Assembly (NCBI GenBank): GCA_900317585.1
Contig: ONHG01000011.1
Span: 1 to 62,662 of the forward strand
DNA length: 62,662 nt
From: an uncultured Lachnospiraceae bacterium
GTDB taxonomy: Bacteria; Bacillota; Clostridia; Lachnospirales; Lachnospiraceae
Reading direction: 5' to 3'
Of this stretch, positions 62,394 to 62,662 are shown in pieces. The translations under genes and the position numbers were made by a program. Every line of letters starts with the position of its first letter. Position 1 is the first letter of the stretch. The notes under the pieces are model-generated. The model did not search any database. It saw nothing but the letters and a program-made list of their open reading frames with translations, and was not told where the DNA came from.

Positions 62394-62662
62394 GCTTTGC
62401 GCTGTCTGATATTACTGTTGTGCTTCCGTTTGTTACCACACATTTGTATCACTGTATAAGTTATTATATATTTCCATATTTTCTTTAACATAAGAACTTC
62501 CTATATTTTCCACAACAATCCGAAAAATTGCAGCCTTGATATACCGTTTTTCTTTACAACGCATACTGTCATGCGTCGAATTATTGTTCCCACCTACGGC
62601 AACTTTACCGCAGATTAAATTCAGCTTTTCCTATATATTGTCTATCTTAGCGTGCTGTTTTT
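62394..62662. other. AT-rich window end without a clear gene
   Basis: No confident gene. On the minus strand an open stretch with no obvious start (about 62437-62630) reads RCKEKRYIKAAIFRIVVEN and ends in TNVW, then a TAA. ATTACTGTTGTGC at 62411-62423 is also present at 40755-40767. The region may be broken or continue beyond the window. Confidence 0.3.

Noticed and set aside
1-62662. CRISPR array, prophage or complete IS element
   Set aside because: No regularly spaced repeats, no cas genes, no transposase and no phage structural genes were seen. The single recombinase stands alone.

Overview
The window reads as chromosome of a motile, butyrate-forming Lachnospiraceae of the Eubacterium/Agathobacter rectale - Roseburia type. 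The evidence is a thl-hbd-bcd-etfB-etfA operon, flagellar rod genes, a type III glutamine synthetase, a glmS ribozyme, Gram-positive style promoters and terminators, and moderate GC. The species call is inference. Almost all genes lie on the minus strand.

Layout. 1-900: two gene fragments, each missing its 5' end, meet head to head at a 10-bp palindrome. 871-2182: DUF2752 and DUF975 membrane proteins. 2201-2536: a large nested inverted repeat. 2631-5784: CoaBC, a P1-family peptidase and an ECF S component (a possible pantothenate/CoA module) behind a Rex-like site. 6095-8136: glmS with its ribozyme. 8343-9005: hicAB with a palindromic operator. 9152-14569: mannitol-type PTS (mtlA, mtlR-like, mtlF) with a zinc dehydrogenase in place of MtlD. 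14848-20285: the butyrate operon, with a near-perfect Rex operator over its promoter. 20475-24751: carAB. 25032-27847: a GNAT with a C-terminal membrane anchor, and recD2. 27992-31628: flagellar rod genes, homoserine dehydrogenase and an ACT regulator in one tight cluster. 31747-32860: prfB with its programmed frameshift. 33158-37817: a VanZ protein, CtpA protease, FtsX, FtsE and a PucR/CdaR-type regulator. 37991-44121: a WecG/TagA transferase, an NlpC/P60 wall hydrolase, YjfB, RidA, CvfB, an acyl-ACP thioesterase with a 59-aa companion, tRNA-Gln and YigZ. 44306-47059: a class A penicillin-binding protein. 47197-51279: a nitrogen pair, an Amt-PII fusion and GSIII, both with terminator-like leaders. 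51608-54177: a tyrosine recombinase convergent with an AAA-ATPase/PD-DExK protein. 54261-55628: glmM. 55724-62662: an AT-rich accessory island with a P-loop ATPase, an acyltransferase remnant, an SDR, a GT2, a pyruvyl transferase, a Wzx flippase and an N-terminally truncated wHTH/nuclease-like gene.

The strongest points are regulatory: Rex sites on thl and possibly on the CoA module, a glnN leader in which a hexaloop hairpin and a terminator exclude each other, a WalR-like box on the NlpC/P60 gene, and the hicAB operator. I did not find a clearly new multi-gene defence system. The best candidates for new biology are the glnN/amt leaders, the CoA-module peptidase, the mtl dehydrogenase, the 2.2-2.5 kb palindromic element and the head-to-head junction near position 495.
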